From Sulfurovum sp. (GTDB taxonomy: Bacteria > Campylobacterota > Campylobacteria > Campylobacterales > Sulfurovaceae): a stretch of 53,019 bases of DNA. Positions 8,161-15,492 of this stretch are shown one piece after another. Made by a program: the position numbers and the translations under genes. The stretch is taken from NCBI GenBank assembly GCA_027071315.1, contig JALSUP010000181.1, forward strand, positions 1 through 53,019. Direction: 5' to 3'. The notes under the pieces were generated by a model. The model made no database searches and had not been told where the DNA came from. It was given only the letters and a program-made list of their open reading frames with translations. The stretch's first letter is position 1. Every line of letters begins with the position of its first letter.

Positions 8161-8229
8161 GTTTTGTCTTTGTGAAATTTGATGTAAGATTATAGCATAT
8201 TTTGTAGAGGAAGGTTCAAGCTGTAGCAA

Positions 8230-8261
8230 GTCGGGCCAGGGTGGAAGCCCTTTGCCCTGAC
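8230..8261. repeat. REP-like palindrome / possible terminator
   Basis: A 32-base imperfect palindrome from GTCGGGCC to CCCTGAC with an internal GGGTGGAAGCCC hairpin, in the gap between the RNase J stop and the kdsD start. It resembles REP elements and may attenuate read-through within the minus-strand run. Confidence 0.55.
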
Positions 8262-8268
8262 AAGATAA

Positions 8269-10461
8269 TTATACGATGAAGATCGTAGGGATAATAAGCG
8301 GGTATCTCTTTTTCGTTCTGACCACATGCTTACGTACGACAGCCCGGATGTCATTTTCAATGATACGGTGGTCTTTCAGGGCTTCCGGTTTCATGTTGAG
8401 AAGAAGTGTTTCAATGAGTGTTTCTATCTCTTTTGTAAACTTCTTTGTCTCTTTTTCTGAAACAAGACCATGTGTTGAAATAACAGGCTTTCCAACCACT
8501 TTCTGGTTACTCTGTCCAATCTGTGCTACGATGTTCACAATACCGTCTTCAGCCAGTTTCTGTCTGTCAAGAACGACATCATTTTCAATGGTCATATTGT
8601 TCTGATTATCAATATATGTTTTACCCGTCTTAACGGTTTTCACTTTCTTGATGAATTTCGGTGTGATCTCAACCTGGTCTCCGTCAGACATGAGCAGGAT
8701 ATTACGCTTGTCTACACCACAGCTGATGGCTGTTTGTGCGTGTTTTGCAATGTGATTGTATTCACCGTGTACAGGAAGGAAGAATTTAGGCTGTACCAGT
8801 CTCAATATAAGCTTTTGCTCTTCCTGTCCCGCGTGACCGGAAACGTGGATGTCTGCAAACTCTTTATAGCGTACGGTCACACCTGCTTTCACAAGCAGGT
8901 TCATCAGTTTGGAAACAGAACCTTCATTTCCCGGAATAGCAGAAGCAGAGATGATGACGGTATCAGACGGCTTAAGCTTGATGTGTCTGTGCTCATCGGT
9001 TGCCATACGGTTCAATGCTGCCATAGTTTCACCCTGTGAACCTGTCGTGACGATCAAAATCTCATTGTCTGAGTATTTTGGTACTTCATGCACTTCAATG
9101 AAGTGTCTGTCTTCAATGTCCACAAACCCAAGTGCTCTGTTCGTCTCTACGTTTCGCTCCATTGAACGACCGATAACACAGATCTTTCTTCCGTGCTTCA
9201 CACCACGCTCCATGGCCTGGTAGATACGGTGTACGTTGGAAGAGAACGTTGACATGATCACTCTTCCTTTTGCAAGGTTAAAGAGTGTGTCAAATGTTTT
9301 TCCTACCACAGTTTCACTCTTGGTGAATCCCGGGTTGTGTGAGTTCGTTGAGTCAGAGAAGAGACAAAGTACCCCTTTTGCCCCATAGTAGGCATAACGG
9401 TGAAGGTCCATCGTATAGTTATCGACAGGTGTGTGGTCAATTTTGAAGTCAGCCGTATGAATGATGGTTCCTGCCGGTGTCTCAATGGCCAAAGAACAGG
9501 CATCGATAATGGAGTGTGTATTGTGCATCCACTCTATTTTCATGTCCCCGATCTCATACTGCTTTCTGATGGTGACAAAGTTGAAGTATTTTGTATCGCC
9601 TTTGAGACCGTGTTCATTGAACTTGTTCTCTATCATTGCCAGCGCAAGTGGTGTGGCGTAAATAGGGAATTTCAACTCTTTAAAGAGGTAAGGCATAGCA
9701 CCGATGTGGTCTTCGTGACCGTGTGTAATGATGACAAATACTTTTTTACCTGATGCTTTGAGTGTATGCAGGTATGAGAAGTCTGGGACTAAAATGTCTA
9801 CACCGTGCATGGTTTCATCTGGGAAAGACATTCCCACGTCGATGATGATCGCTGTGGTTTCTGTCTCAAGTACAGCCATGTTCCCACCGATTTCACCAAG
9901 ACCACCTAGCGGGGTAAAACGAATTTTGCCTTTAGATGCTATGTCAATCTGCTTCCATGGGTTCATGGTTGCTTCTTTGACGCGAGCATTCTCTTCAATA
10001 GAGGCTCTCATAGTGTCATTTACAGTAGTGACGTTCTTTTTACGACCTCTGCCTCCACCTTTGTTACTGTTACTATTCCTGTTTTGGTTGCTTCTGTTTT
10101 GGTTGTTCTCTGGCTTGTTACTGCTGCCGGGTTTATTGCTGTTTTGTCTGTTATTTGGGTTGTTTGGTTTACGGTTTTGGTTGTTTCTGTTATTGTTGTT
10201 TGGTTTTCTGTTACCGTTTACCTCTTTTTCCTGTACATTCCCATCGACTTCTTTGTTAGGATTTGGTTTGCGGTTTGGGTTATTATTTTGGTTTCTGTTG
10301 TCATTGCCTCTTTGCGCATTCCCTTTGTTTTCGCCACCTTGCCTGTTGGCATTACTGTTTTGTCTGTGTGGATTAGGACGGCGTTCTCTGCTCTGGCTAC
10401 TGTTTTGTGTTTTTGGCTCTTGACTTTGAGATTTTTCGTTGTCTGTTTTGTTGTTTTCCAT
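8269..10461 (-). CDS. rnj: Ribonuclease J
   Basis: A 730-residue endo/5'-3' exoribonuclease of the metallo-beta-lactamase (beta-CASP) family, central to mRNA decay in Campylobacterota. Residues 1-145 form an Asn/Gln/Arg/Lys-rich disordered extension, as in H. pylori RNase J. The metallo-beta-lactamase core follows, with the metal motif His247-x-His249-x-Asp251-His252, then the beta-CASP region and a C-terminal domain. The ATG at 10461 has AAAGGA nine bases upstream. It overlaps the end of ksgA by 65 bases, so the low-complexity extension is read in two frames there. Confidence 0.95.
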   Translation of the reverse strand: MENNKTDNEKSQSQEPKTQNSSQSRERRPNPHRQNSNANRQGGENKGNAQRGNDNRNQNNNPNRKPNPNKEVDGNVQEKEVNGNRKPNNNNRNNQNRKPNNPNNRQNSNKPGSSNKPENNQNRSNQNRNSNSNKGGGRGRKKNVTTVNDTMRASIEENARVKEATMNPWKQIDIASKGKIRFTPLGGLGEIGGNMAVLETETTAIIIDVGMSFPDETMHGVDILVPDFSYLHTLKASGKKVFVIITHGHEDHIGAMPYLFKELKFPIYATPLALAMIENKFNEHGLKGDTKYFNFVTIRKQYEIGDMKIEWMHNTHSIIDACSLAIETPAGTIIHTADFKIDHTPVDNYTMDLHRYAYYGAKGVLCLFSDSTNSHNPGFTKSETVVGKTFDTLFNLAKGRVIMSTFSSNVHRIYQAMERGVKHGRKICVIGRSMERNVETNRALGFVDIEDRHFIEVHEVPKYSDNEILIVTTGSQGETMAALNRMATDEHRHIKLKPSDTVIISASAIPGNEGSVSKLMNLLVKAGVTVRYKEFADIHVSGHAGQEEQKLILRLVQPKFFLPVHGEYNHIAKHAQTAISCGVDKRNILLMSDGDQVEITPKFIKKVKTVKTGKTYIDNQNNMTIENDVVLDRQKLAEDGIVNIVAQIGQSNQKVVGKPVISTHGLVSEKETKKFTKEIETLIETLLLNMKPEALKDHRIIENDIRAVVRKHVVRTKKRYPLIIPTIFIV

Positions 10462-11254
10462 CTAAATTATCCTTTAATTCATTATATATGTGATGATAAA
10501 TAGATGTCTCAGCTTCATGAGGTCGCAAATTCGGATCGAGATCCAGTTTTGCAAAGGTTTGAGTAACCATATCTTTGGAAAAAGCGCCCATAAGATTTTT
10601 GGAAAGTTTCTTTCTTGGTTGCTGGAAGGCAATCTTCAGGAAAGATTCAAACTTTTCATCATCTCGGGTACGCTCTTTTTCTATTAAAAGTACGGCAGAA
10701 GTGACGTTTGGAGGCGGTACAAATGCTTCGGGCTCAACTTCGAAACAGAGTGTCGCTTTCCCCACGCTGGTTGCAAGGACAGAGAGCGCTGAAAACGCTT
10801 TCTCTTTTGCAACGGCTGCAAACTTGACAGCCACTTCTTTTTGGACCATGACGAGAATGGACCGGCACTGTTCATCTCTGAACGCTTTTAATATGATATT
10901 GGTTGCAATATAATAGGGCAGGTTGGCTACCAGATGATAAGGCTCATCCAGTAAACTCCCCGACTCCCAACGCTCAAGCACATCTCCGCAACGCAGTTCG
11001 AAGGTCCCTTTGTGGATGGGATCTTCAAACTCTGTTGTAAGATGCTCGCATAATCTTTTATCAACCTCAAATGCTGTGACATTTCTAGCTTTTACAAGCT
11101 CTTTGGTTAAATCACCTAAGCCAGGCCCAATTTCGGCAACCCTGAGGTTGTCATTGGGCATCGCTTGGACGATTTTGTGTAGATACATATCATTTTTTAA
11201 AAAGTTCTGGCCAAATTTCTTTGATGCGAATTCTGCCAAATCATCGATAATCAT
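10397..11254 (-). CDS. rsmA: 16S rRNA dimethyladenosine transferase (KsgA/RsmA)
   Basis: A 285-residue SAM-dependent enzyme that dimethylates two adjacent adenines near the 3' end of 16S rRNA during 30S maturation. Visible motifs are Gly-Gln-Asn-Phe-Leu near the N-terminus, the SAM-binding Glu-Ile-Gly-Pro-Gly-Leu-Gly, and the catalytic Asn-Leu-Pro-Tyr. The ATG at 11254 fits family N-termini better than an upstream GTG at 11272. The last ~22 residues are Lys/Arg/Gln-rich, extend past the usual end, and lie in the overlap with RNase J. It is the first gene of the minus-strand run. Confidence 0.95.
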   Translation of the reverse strand: MIIDDLAEFASKKFGQNFLKNDMYLHKIVQAMPNDNLRVAEIGPGLGDLTKELVKARNVTAFEVDKRLCEHLTTEFEDPIHKGTFELRCGDVLERWESGSLLDEPYHLVANLPYYIATNIILKAFRDEQCRSILVMVQKEVAVKFAAVAKEKAFSALSVLATSVGKATLCFEVEPEAFVPPPNVTSAVLLIEKERTRDDEKFESFLKIAFQQPRKKLSKNLMGAFSKDMVTQTFAKLDLDPNLRPHEAETSIYHHIYNELKDNLDGKQQNRQRKISKSRAKNTKQ

Positions 11255-11330
11255 ACTATAAAATACCTTCACATTAGATGTGGTTATCTTTCGTTAAACA
11301 CGCCTAATCCCCTATTTGGGATAATTTTTG

Positions 11331-11336
11331 TATAAT
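11331..11336 (+). promoter_or_regulatory. -10 box of hisF
   Basis: TTTTTGTATAAT contains a perfect TATAAT, 36 bases upstream of the chosen hisF ATG. The implied transcript start near 11343 leaves the earlier in-frame ATG (11354) almost without leader, supporting the later start. Confidence 0.65.
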
Positions 11337-11371
11337 CTTACCATAAAAATACAATGAAAAGAGTTGACTCG

Positions 11372-12136
11372 ATGGATTATTTCGCAAAACGTATCATTCC
11401 CTGCCTGGATGTGAATGATGGACGTGTAGTAAAAGGGGTGAACTTTGTGGGTTTACGTGATGCAGGTGATCCCGTAGAGGTGGCAAGACGTTACAATGAA
11501 GAGGGTGCCGATGAGATCACTTTTCTGGACATCGGTGCCAGTCATGAAGGGCGTGATACCATTGTTGATGTGGTTAAAAAAGTGGCACAGGAAGTTTTCA
11601 TTCCTCTGACCGTCGGCGGTGGTATTCGTGAACTTCCCGACATTTACAATTTGCTCAATGTGGGCTGTGACAAAGTAAGTATTAACTCTGCCGCCATTAA
11701 AAGACCCGCTTTCATCGAAGAAGGTGCCAAACGTTTCGGTTCTCAGTGTATTGTGGTTGCCATTGATGCAAAGCGTGTGGGCAATGACAAATGGCACATC
11801 TTTACCCATGGCGGACGAAACGATACAGGTATAGATGCACTCCTCTGGGCTAAAGAGGCCTATGACCGTGGTGCAGGTGAACTTCTGGTCACCTCCATGG
11901 ATGCGGACGGTACCAAAGCAGGTTTCGACAATGAACTCAACCGCAAGATAGGCGAGCTTGTGAACATTCCCGTCATTGCTTCTGGTGGTGCAGGTACGAT
12001 GCAGCATATTGAAGAAGCATTTACTCTTGGAAATGCCGATGCCGCATTGGCCGCTTCCATCTTTCACTTCAAAGAGATTGACATAATGGATTTAAAAAGC
12101 TATCTTAGATCAAAAAATATACCGGTAAGGACTTAA
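11372..12136 (+). CDS. hisF: Imidazole glycerol phosphate synthase cyclase subunit
   Basis: A 254-residue (beta/alpha)8-barrel enzyme that uses ammonia from HisH to close the imidazole ring in histidine synthesis and releases AICAR to purine metabolism. Asp13 in Pro-Cys-Leu-Asp-Val and the Asp in Val-Ala-Ile-Asp-Ala-Lys near residue 130 are the catalytic pair. Phosphate-binding Gly-Gly and Ala-Ser-Gly-Gly-Ala loops are present. The chosen ATG has an AAAAGAG ribosome-binding site; an upstream ATG at 11354 would add six residues. hisH is not adjacent in this window. Confidence 0.96.
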   Translation: MDYFAKRIIPCLDVNDGRVVKGVNFVGLRDAGDPVEVARRYNEEGADEITFLDIGASHEGRDTIVDVVKKVAQEVFIPLTVGGGIRELPDIYNLLNVGCDKVSINSAAIKRPAFIEEGAKRFGSQCIVVAIDAKRVGNDKWHIFTHGGRNDTGIDALLWAKEAYDRGAGELLVTSMDADGTKAGFDNELNRKIGELVNIPVIASGGAGTMQHIEEAFTLGNADAALAASIFHFKEIDIMDLKSYLRSKNIPVRT

Positions 12137-12138
12137 AT

Positions 12139-12675
12139 ATGATTATATGTGCTGGAAAAAGCGAACAGTTTGACTTTGCAATGCCTGTGGGCATTGGCAT
12201 GATGGAGGTCGCGATCAACCTGACGCGTCTCTGTGAAAATAAAAAACCTGACTACATTTTATTTGTGGGGACTGCAGGCTCTTACGGTGAAAAAAAGATC
12301 TTTGACATTATTGAGTCAAAAACAGCTGCCAATATTGAAAACAGTTTTTTCTCCGGAAAATCATACAGCCCTCTGGACAATGTCGTTACATTTACAAAAG
12401 ATGTTTCACGTGAAACACTGGTGAACTCTTCCAATTACATCACCACCGATAAAGAGATAGGGAAACACTACACAGCACAAAATGTACACATAGAAAATAT
12501 GGAATTTTTTGCCGTGATGAAAGTGGCACAGTTTTACGGCATCTCTGCCGGCGGTATTTTTGTGGTGAGCAATTACTGTGATGAAAATGCCCATGAAGAT
12601 TTTTTGAAAAATCAGAAAGAGGCAATGAAGAAATTAGATGCCTATGTGAAAGAGAGAGCGAAGAAAAACGCGTAG
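12139..12675 (+). CDS. Short nucleoside phosphorylase-like protein
   Basis: A 178-residue protein starting two bases after the hisF stop. It carries phosphorylase-superfamily signatures: Gly-Ile-Gly-Met near 18-21, Val-Gly-Thr-Ala-Gly-Ser at 43-48, and a Asn-Met-Glu-Phe-Phe-Ala-Val block equivalent to the ribose-binding Met-Glu. It is about 50 residues shorter than MTA/SAH nucleosidases and lacks their N-terminal segment with the first catalytic acidic residue, so activity is uncertain. Campylobacterota relatives are often labelled purine-nucleoside phosphorylase. Codons 88-93 contain a perfect parS palindrome (12402-12417). Confidence 0.75.
   Translation: MIICAGKSEQFDFAMPVGIGMMEVAINLTRLCENKKPDYILFVGTAGSYGEKKIFDIIESKTAANIENSFFSGKSYSPLDNVVTFTKDVSRETLVNSSNYITTDKEIGKHYTAQNVHIENMEFFAVMKVAQFYGISAGGIFVVSNYCDENAHEDFLKNQKEAMKKLDAYVKERAKKNA
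12402..12417. promoter_or_regulatory. parS: parS site 1 (ParB/Spo0J binding)
   Basis: An exact match to the 16-bp chromosomal parS consensus TGTTTCACGTGAAACA, inside the nucleoside phosphorylase-like gene where it encodes Val-Ser-Arg-Glu-Thr. A second exact copy lies 2.3 kb away. parS sites nucleate ParB loading for chromosome segregation and cluster near replication origins. Confidence 0.9.
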
Positions 12676-12704
12676 GGCGGATTTCTTTCAGCTTAGACAA
12701 ATTT

Positions 12705-12770
12705 TGGGCAACCACAAGGGATTGCCCCTGCGGTATTTCAGATATGTAGGGGTGCTCCTTGTGGGTACCT
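12705..12770. repeat. BIME-like palindrome downstream of the phosphorylase-like gene
   Basis: The arms 12705-12730 (GGGCAACCACAAGG...GCCCCT) and 12746-12770 (AGGGGTGCTCCTTGTGG...CCT) are imperfect inverted repeats. It resembles a widespread class of bacterial REP pairs and may also end transcription before rlmN. Confidence 0.65.
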
Positions 12771-12803
12771 AATTTTATAGAATAATTATAGATAAAGAAA
12801 AAC

Positions 12804-13874
12804 ATGAAAAAAATAATACAGGACTACACGAAAGAGGAACTGGCAGACATCATCAAACCCTCTTTCCGTGCCAAGCAGATCTACAACTGGATCTACCATA
12901 AATATGCAGACTCTTTTGAAGCGATGAAAAACCTCCCTAAAGAGATGCGTGAAAAACTGGATGATGAATATACGATCGCGCCATTGAAGACTTTAACCGT
13001 GCAGAACAGTATGGACGGCAGCCGAAAATATTTGTTTGAACTGCATGACGGACATACCGTTGAAGCGGTCTTACTGCTTATGAGAGCTAAAGAGTATCAT
13101 AAAGATGGCTCTGTAAAGCATCAGGAGCGCTATACAGTGTGTATCTCTTCTCAGGTAGGGTGCAAGGTAGGGTGTGCCTTTTGTTTGACCGCCAAAGGCG
13201 GTTTTATGCGTAATTTGACTGCCGGAGAAATCACTGAGCAGCTGCGTATGATCAAAAAGGACAATGACATCGATGCCAACCGCCGTGTCAACATCGTCTA
13301 CATGGGTATGGGAGAGCCGCTTGACAACCTTGAGAACGTTGCCAAATCTGTCAAGCTCTTTGCCGACCCGGACGGTATGGCCATTGCCCCACACAGACAG
13401 ACCATCTCCACCTCCGGACTCTCTGCCAAGATAGAGAAGCTCGGTAAAATGGAACTTGGCATTAACCTTGCCATTTCACTGCATGCGGTAGATGATGAGT
13501 TGCGTCAACAGTTGATGCCTATTAACAAGGCATACAACATTGCTTCCATCATTACAGCGGTGAAGAATTTCCCTGTCAACGACAGAAAGCGGGTCATGTT
13601 CGAGTACCTTGTCATCAAAGATGTCAATGACGATCTCTCGGCAGCGAAGAAACTTCTCTCTCTTCTTGACGGGATTAAAGCGAAAGTGAACTTGATTTAT
13701 TTCAATCCTTACGGAGGAACGGAATTCAAGCGTCCTTCTGAAACTGACATGAAGAAGTTCCAGGAATTTTTGACTTCACGCGGTCTGCACTGTACCATTC
13801 GTGAGTCTAAAGGTTTGGATATCTCTGCTGCCTGCGGTCAGTTGAGAGAACAAGAATCAGAAGGAGAAGCATAA
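12804..13874 (+). CDS. rlmN: 23S rRNA (A2503-C2) / tRNA (A37-C2) methyltransferase RlmN
   Basis: A 356-residue radical SAM enzyme that methylates C2 of A2503 in 23S rRNA and A37 in some tRNAs. The [4Fe-4S] motif is Cys120-x3-Cys124-x2-Cys127. The Gly-Glu-Pro-Leu SAM motif follows, and the methyl-carrying Cys sits in Ala-Ala-Cys-Gly-Gln-Leu near the C-terminus. The Gln rather than Cfr-type residues and the family length favour RlmN. Its stop overlaps the start of a 33-codon gene. The ksgA-rnj-kdsD group is nearby, a grouping I recall from other Campylobacterota. Confidence 0.96.
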   Translation: MKKIIQDYTKEELADIIKPSFRAKQIYNWIYHKYADSFEAMKNLPKEMREKLDDEYTIAPLKTLTVQNSMDGSRKYLFELHDGHTVEAVLLLMRAKEYHKDGSVKHQERYTVCISSQVGCKVGCAFCLTAKGGFMRNLTAGEITEQLRMIKKDNDIDANRRVNIVYMGMGEPLDNLENVAKSVKLFADPDGMAIAPHRQTISTSGLSAKIEKLGKMELGINLAISLHAVDDELRQQLMPINKAYNIASIITAVKNFPVNDRKRVMFEYLVIKDVNDDLSAAKKLLSLLDGIKAKVNLIYFNPYGGTEFKRPSETDMKKFQEFLTSRGLHCTIRESKGLDISAACGQLREQESEGEA

Positions 13875-13975
13875 TGCCTGATATTCAAATTGCGATGTTG
13901 ATATTTATTGTCTTGGTGGTGGGTGTTGGTGGCGGTTGGTTCGTCTATGAAGCAAATAGGTCGGATGATGACTAA
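13874..13975 (+). CDS. Small single-helix membrane protein
   Basis: A 33-residue reading frame whose ATG overlaps the rlmN stop (TAATG) and has GGAG eight bases upstream. Residues 5-25 are a continuous hydrophobic, Gly/Val-rich segment ending in Trp-Phe-Val-Tyr; the C-terminus is acidic (Ser-Asp-Asp-Asp). The coupling, ribosome-binding site and transmembrane character argue that it is expressed. No family is recognised; a small inner-membrane protein coupled to rlmN is the most that can be said. Confidence 0.6.
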   Translation: MPDIQIAMLIFIVLVVGVGGGWFVYEANRSDDD

Positions 13976-13981
13976 TTGATC

Positions 13982-14011
13982 TGTAGGGACAGGGGATGCT
14001 TTGTCCCTACA
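13982..14011 (+). terminator. Terminator-like REP hairpin
   Basis: A 10-bp perfect inverted repeat TGTAGGGACA/TGTCCCTACA with a 10-base loop, followed by an A-rich stretch without a U-run. It lies seven bases after the small membrane protein gene. Confidence 0.55.
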
Positions 14012-14089
14012 AATAATACAATCTATATTCCCCAAAACCACAAAACTTAAACTATTTCCCCTCCCCAATAAAATCCAAACAAACCTAAG

Positions 14090-14425
14090 AATAATGCATC
14101 CGGCGAAAGCCAAGTTATATTACTCTTCCCTGTCTCTACGAACGACCTTGAAAGCGATAGTGATTCGAGAGTAGAGACGATTTTTTGCTTCGTTTTTTCT
14201 AAAAAAATGAAGGGAGAATTTTGCCACAGTTAATATGTATCGGAACTGTGATTTCATATAGTTTGTTTGTATTTCCTATATGCTTATATCGTGATATTGT
14301 TCCTCTTCATTCCTTTTCTTTTTTGCAATGCGCAAAAAAAGAAAACGAATCCAAAAGAAAAAACCACAAACTGCGGCCGTGTTGAATAAATATTCTTTTT
14401 GTTTGGATTTTTATAGGCATTATGA
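14090..14425 (-). repeat. MITE-like ~330-bp repeat, copy A (halves in swapped order)
   Basis: This fills the ~490-base gap between the rlmN unit and the RluA-family gene. On the minus strand it holds the same two modules as copies at 19511-19770 and 46672-47003. The GCGCATTGCAAAAAAG / TTTGTGGTTTTTT module is at about 14330-14415, and the hairpin module with TTCAAGGTCGTTCG and GCCGGATGCATTAT is at about 14090-14225. The order is reversed relative to the other copies, with unrelated sequence between. No gene is seen in it. Confidence 0.7.
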
Positions 14426-14467
14426 ACTGCCCTGTTATTTGGGTTGAAGAGCAGAGAGATTAGGGAA

Positions 14468-15394
14468 TTATTTGTTAAATTCTCTTATTTCTTTTGGGCA
14501 AAGCAGATTCTTCATTGCCTTGAAATCGACCTTACTTTCTATGTGGTATTTCGCACCATAGGGAAACGTTAAGGTCTGAGCATGCAGCATCAATCTTGGC
14601 GCACCTGTCTGTGTCAGACGATCTTCCGGGGAGAGGTCGTCTTCAAGGTAGTCGTTGGCAGTATTGAAAGTGGTACCGTAGAGAGGATCACCCAGAATCG
14701 GATGTTTCACGTGAAACAAATGAATTCGGATCTGGTGGGTTCTTCCTGTGTGGGGGTAGCAGGCTATGAGGGTGGCATCCAGGGTTTCATTGTATTCAAG
14801 GGGGATGAAATCAGTATGTGATTTCTTTCCCTCTTCGCTAATGCACACCTTGTGCTTGTTGCTACTGTAGTCTTTACGTATTTGAATGGACTCGTCAACA
14901 AAGAAAGGTTCTGTCAGTTTTCCGTCCACCCAGGCGAGGTAGGATTTTTCAATACTTCTGTTCTCAAAAGAGGATTTCAGATAGCTCTCTGCCTTCTTGT
15001 GTTTTGATGCCAGAAGCAGTCCTGAGGTTTCCATATCGATGCGGTGCACAGCATTGGCAGAATCGCCCGCAATGGTGCGAATTTCGTCTAGAAGAGAGTA
15101 GGGGGTGGCCATGGTATTGGGGTGGACCAAAACCCCTGAGAACTTCTCGAAGACCATAAAGTCCCTGTTGTGAAAGAGAGGTGTCTGTCCCTGTGAGTCC
15201 GGCTTGAAATAAACCACTTCGATCTCACCCTCAATATCTTCACCCGTATTGAAGATGGAAACACCGTCAACAAGGAGTCGACCTTTGGCAAGGACACGCT
15301 GAGCCTGACCCTGTGTGAAATTGAAGGTACGCATGATGAAAAGAAAGGCTGGCATCTTCTGTGGAACGGTAAATTTCTCTTTGACGAACGGCAT
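14468..15394 (-). CDS. RluA-family 23S rRNA pseudouridine synthase
   Basis: A 308-residue pseudouridine synthase of the RluA/RluC/RluD class. An N-terminal S4-like segment (about 20-60) is followed by the catalytic domain, with Asp120 in His-Arg-Ile-Asp-Met-Glu-Thr-Ser-Gly. The start at 15394 is set by an AAAGGGG ribosome-binding site eight bases upstream; longer readings run into the promoter region of purB. The usual Arg-x-His-Gln-Ile-Arg motif is followed by Leu-Phe-His-Val-Lys-His-Pro, where relatives usually have Ile-Gly-His-Pro. That change coincides with a perfect parS site (14703-14718). Target position not determined. Confidence 0.92.
   Translation of the reverse strand: MPFVKEKFTVPQKMPAFLFIMRTFNFTQGQAQRVLAKGRLLVDGVSIFNTGEDIEGEIEVVYFKPDSQGQTPLFHNRDFMVFEKFSGVLVHPNTMATPYSLLDEIRTIAGDSANAVHRIDMETSGLLLASKHKKAESYLKSSFENRSIEKSYLAWVDGKLTEPFFVDESIQIRKDYSSNKHKVCISEEGKKSHTDFIPLEYNETLDATLIACYPHTGRTHQIRIHLFHVKHPILGDPLYGTTFNTANDYLEDDLSPEDRLTQTGAPRLMLHAQTLTFPYGAKYHIESKVDFKAMKNLLCPKEIREFNK
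14703..14718. promoter_or_regulatory. parS: parS site 2 (ParB/Spo0J binding)
   Basis: A second exact TGTTTCACGTGAAACA, inside the RluA-family gene, encoding Phe-His-Val-Lys-His on the minus strand. It lies 2,301 bases from site 1. A coincidental second exact 16-mer in this window is extremely unlikely, so both are probably functional partition sites. Confidence 0.9.
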
Positions 15395-15492
15395 GATACT
15401 AACCCCTTTATAACTGCTATTTGGATAGAATAATACCAAATTATTATATAGGGCACCTATGATTAGCAGTGTCCTACACACAAAGGTATGAC

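Noticed and set aside
7378-8175. 265-codon frame antisense to kdsD
   Set aside because: A shadow of the SIS/CBS isomerase, without domain features of its own.
8161-8229. 23-codon N-terminal extension of KdsD from a TTG
   Set aside because: It would use a TTG start at the edge of a REP palindrome and make the protein longer than its family.
9728-10423. Long hydrophobic Leu/Phe-rich frame opposite the RNase J N-terminus
   Set aside because: It is the antisense reading of the Asn/Gln/Arg-rich extension, which automatically gives a Leu/Phe/Val-rich frame. It has no ribosome-binding site.
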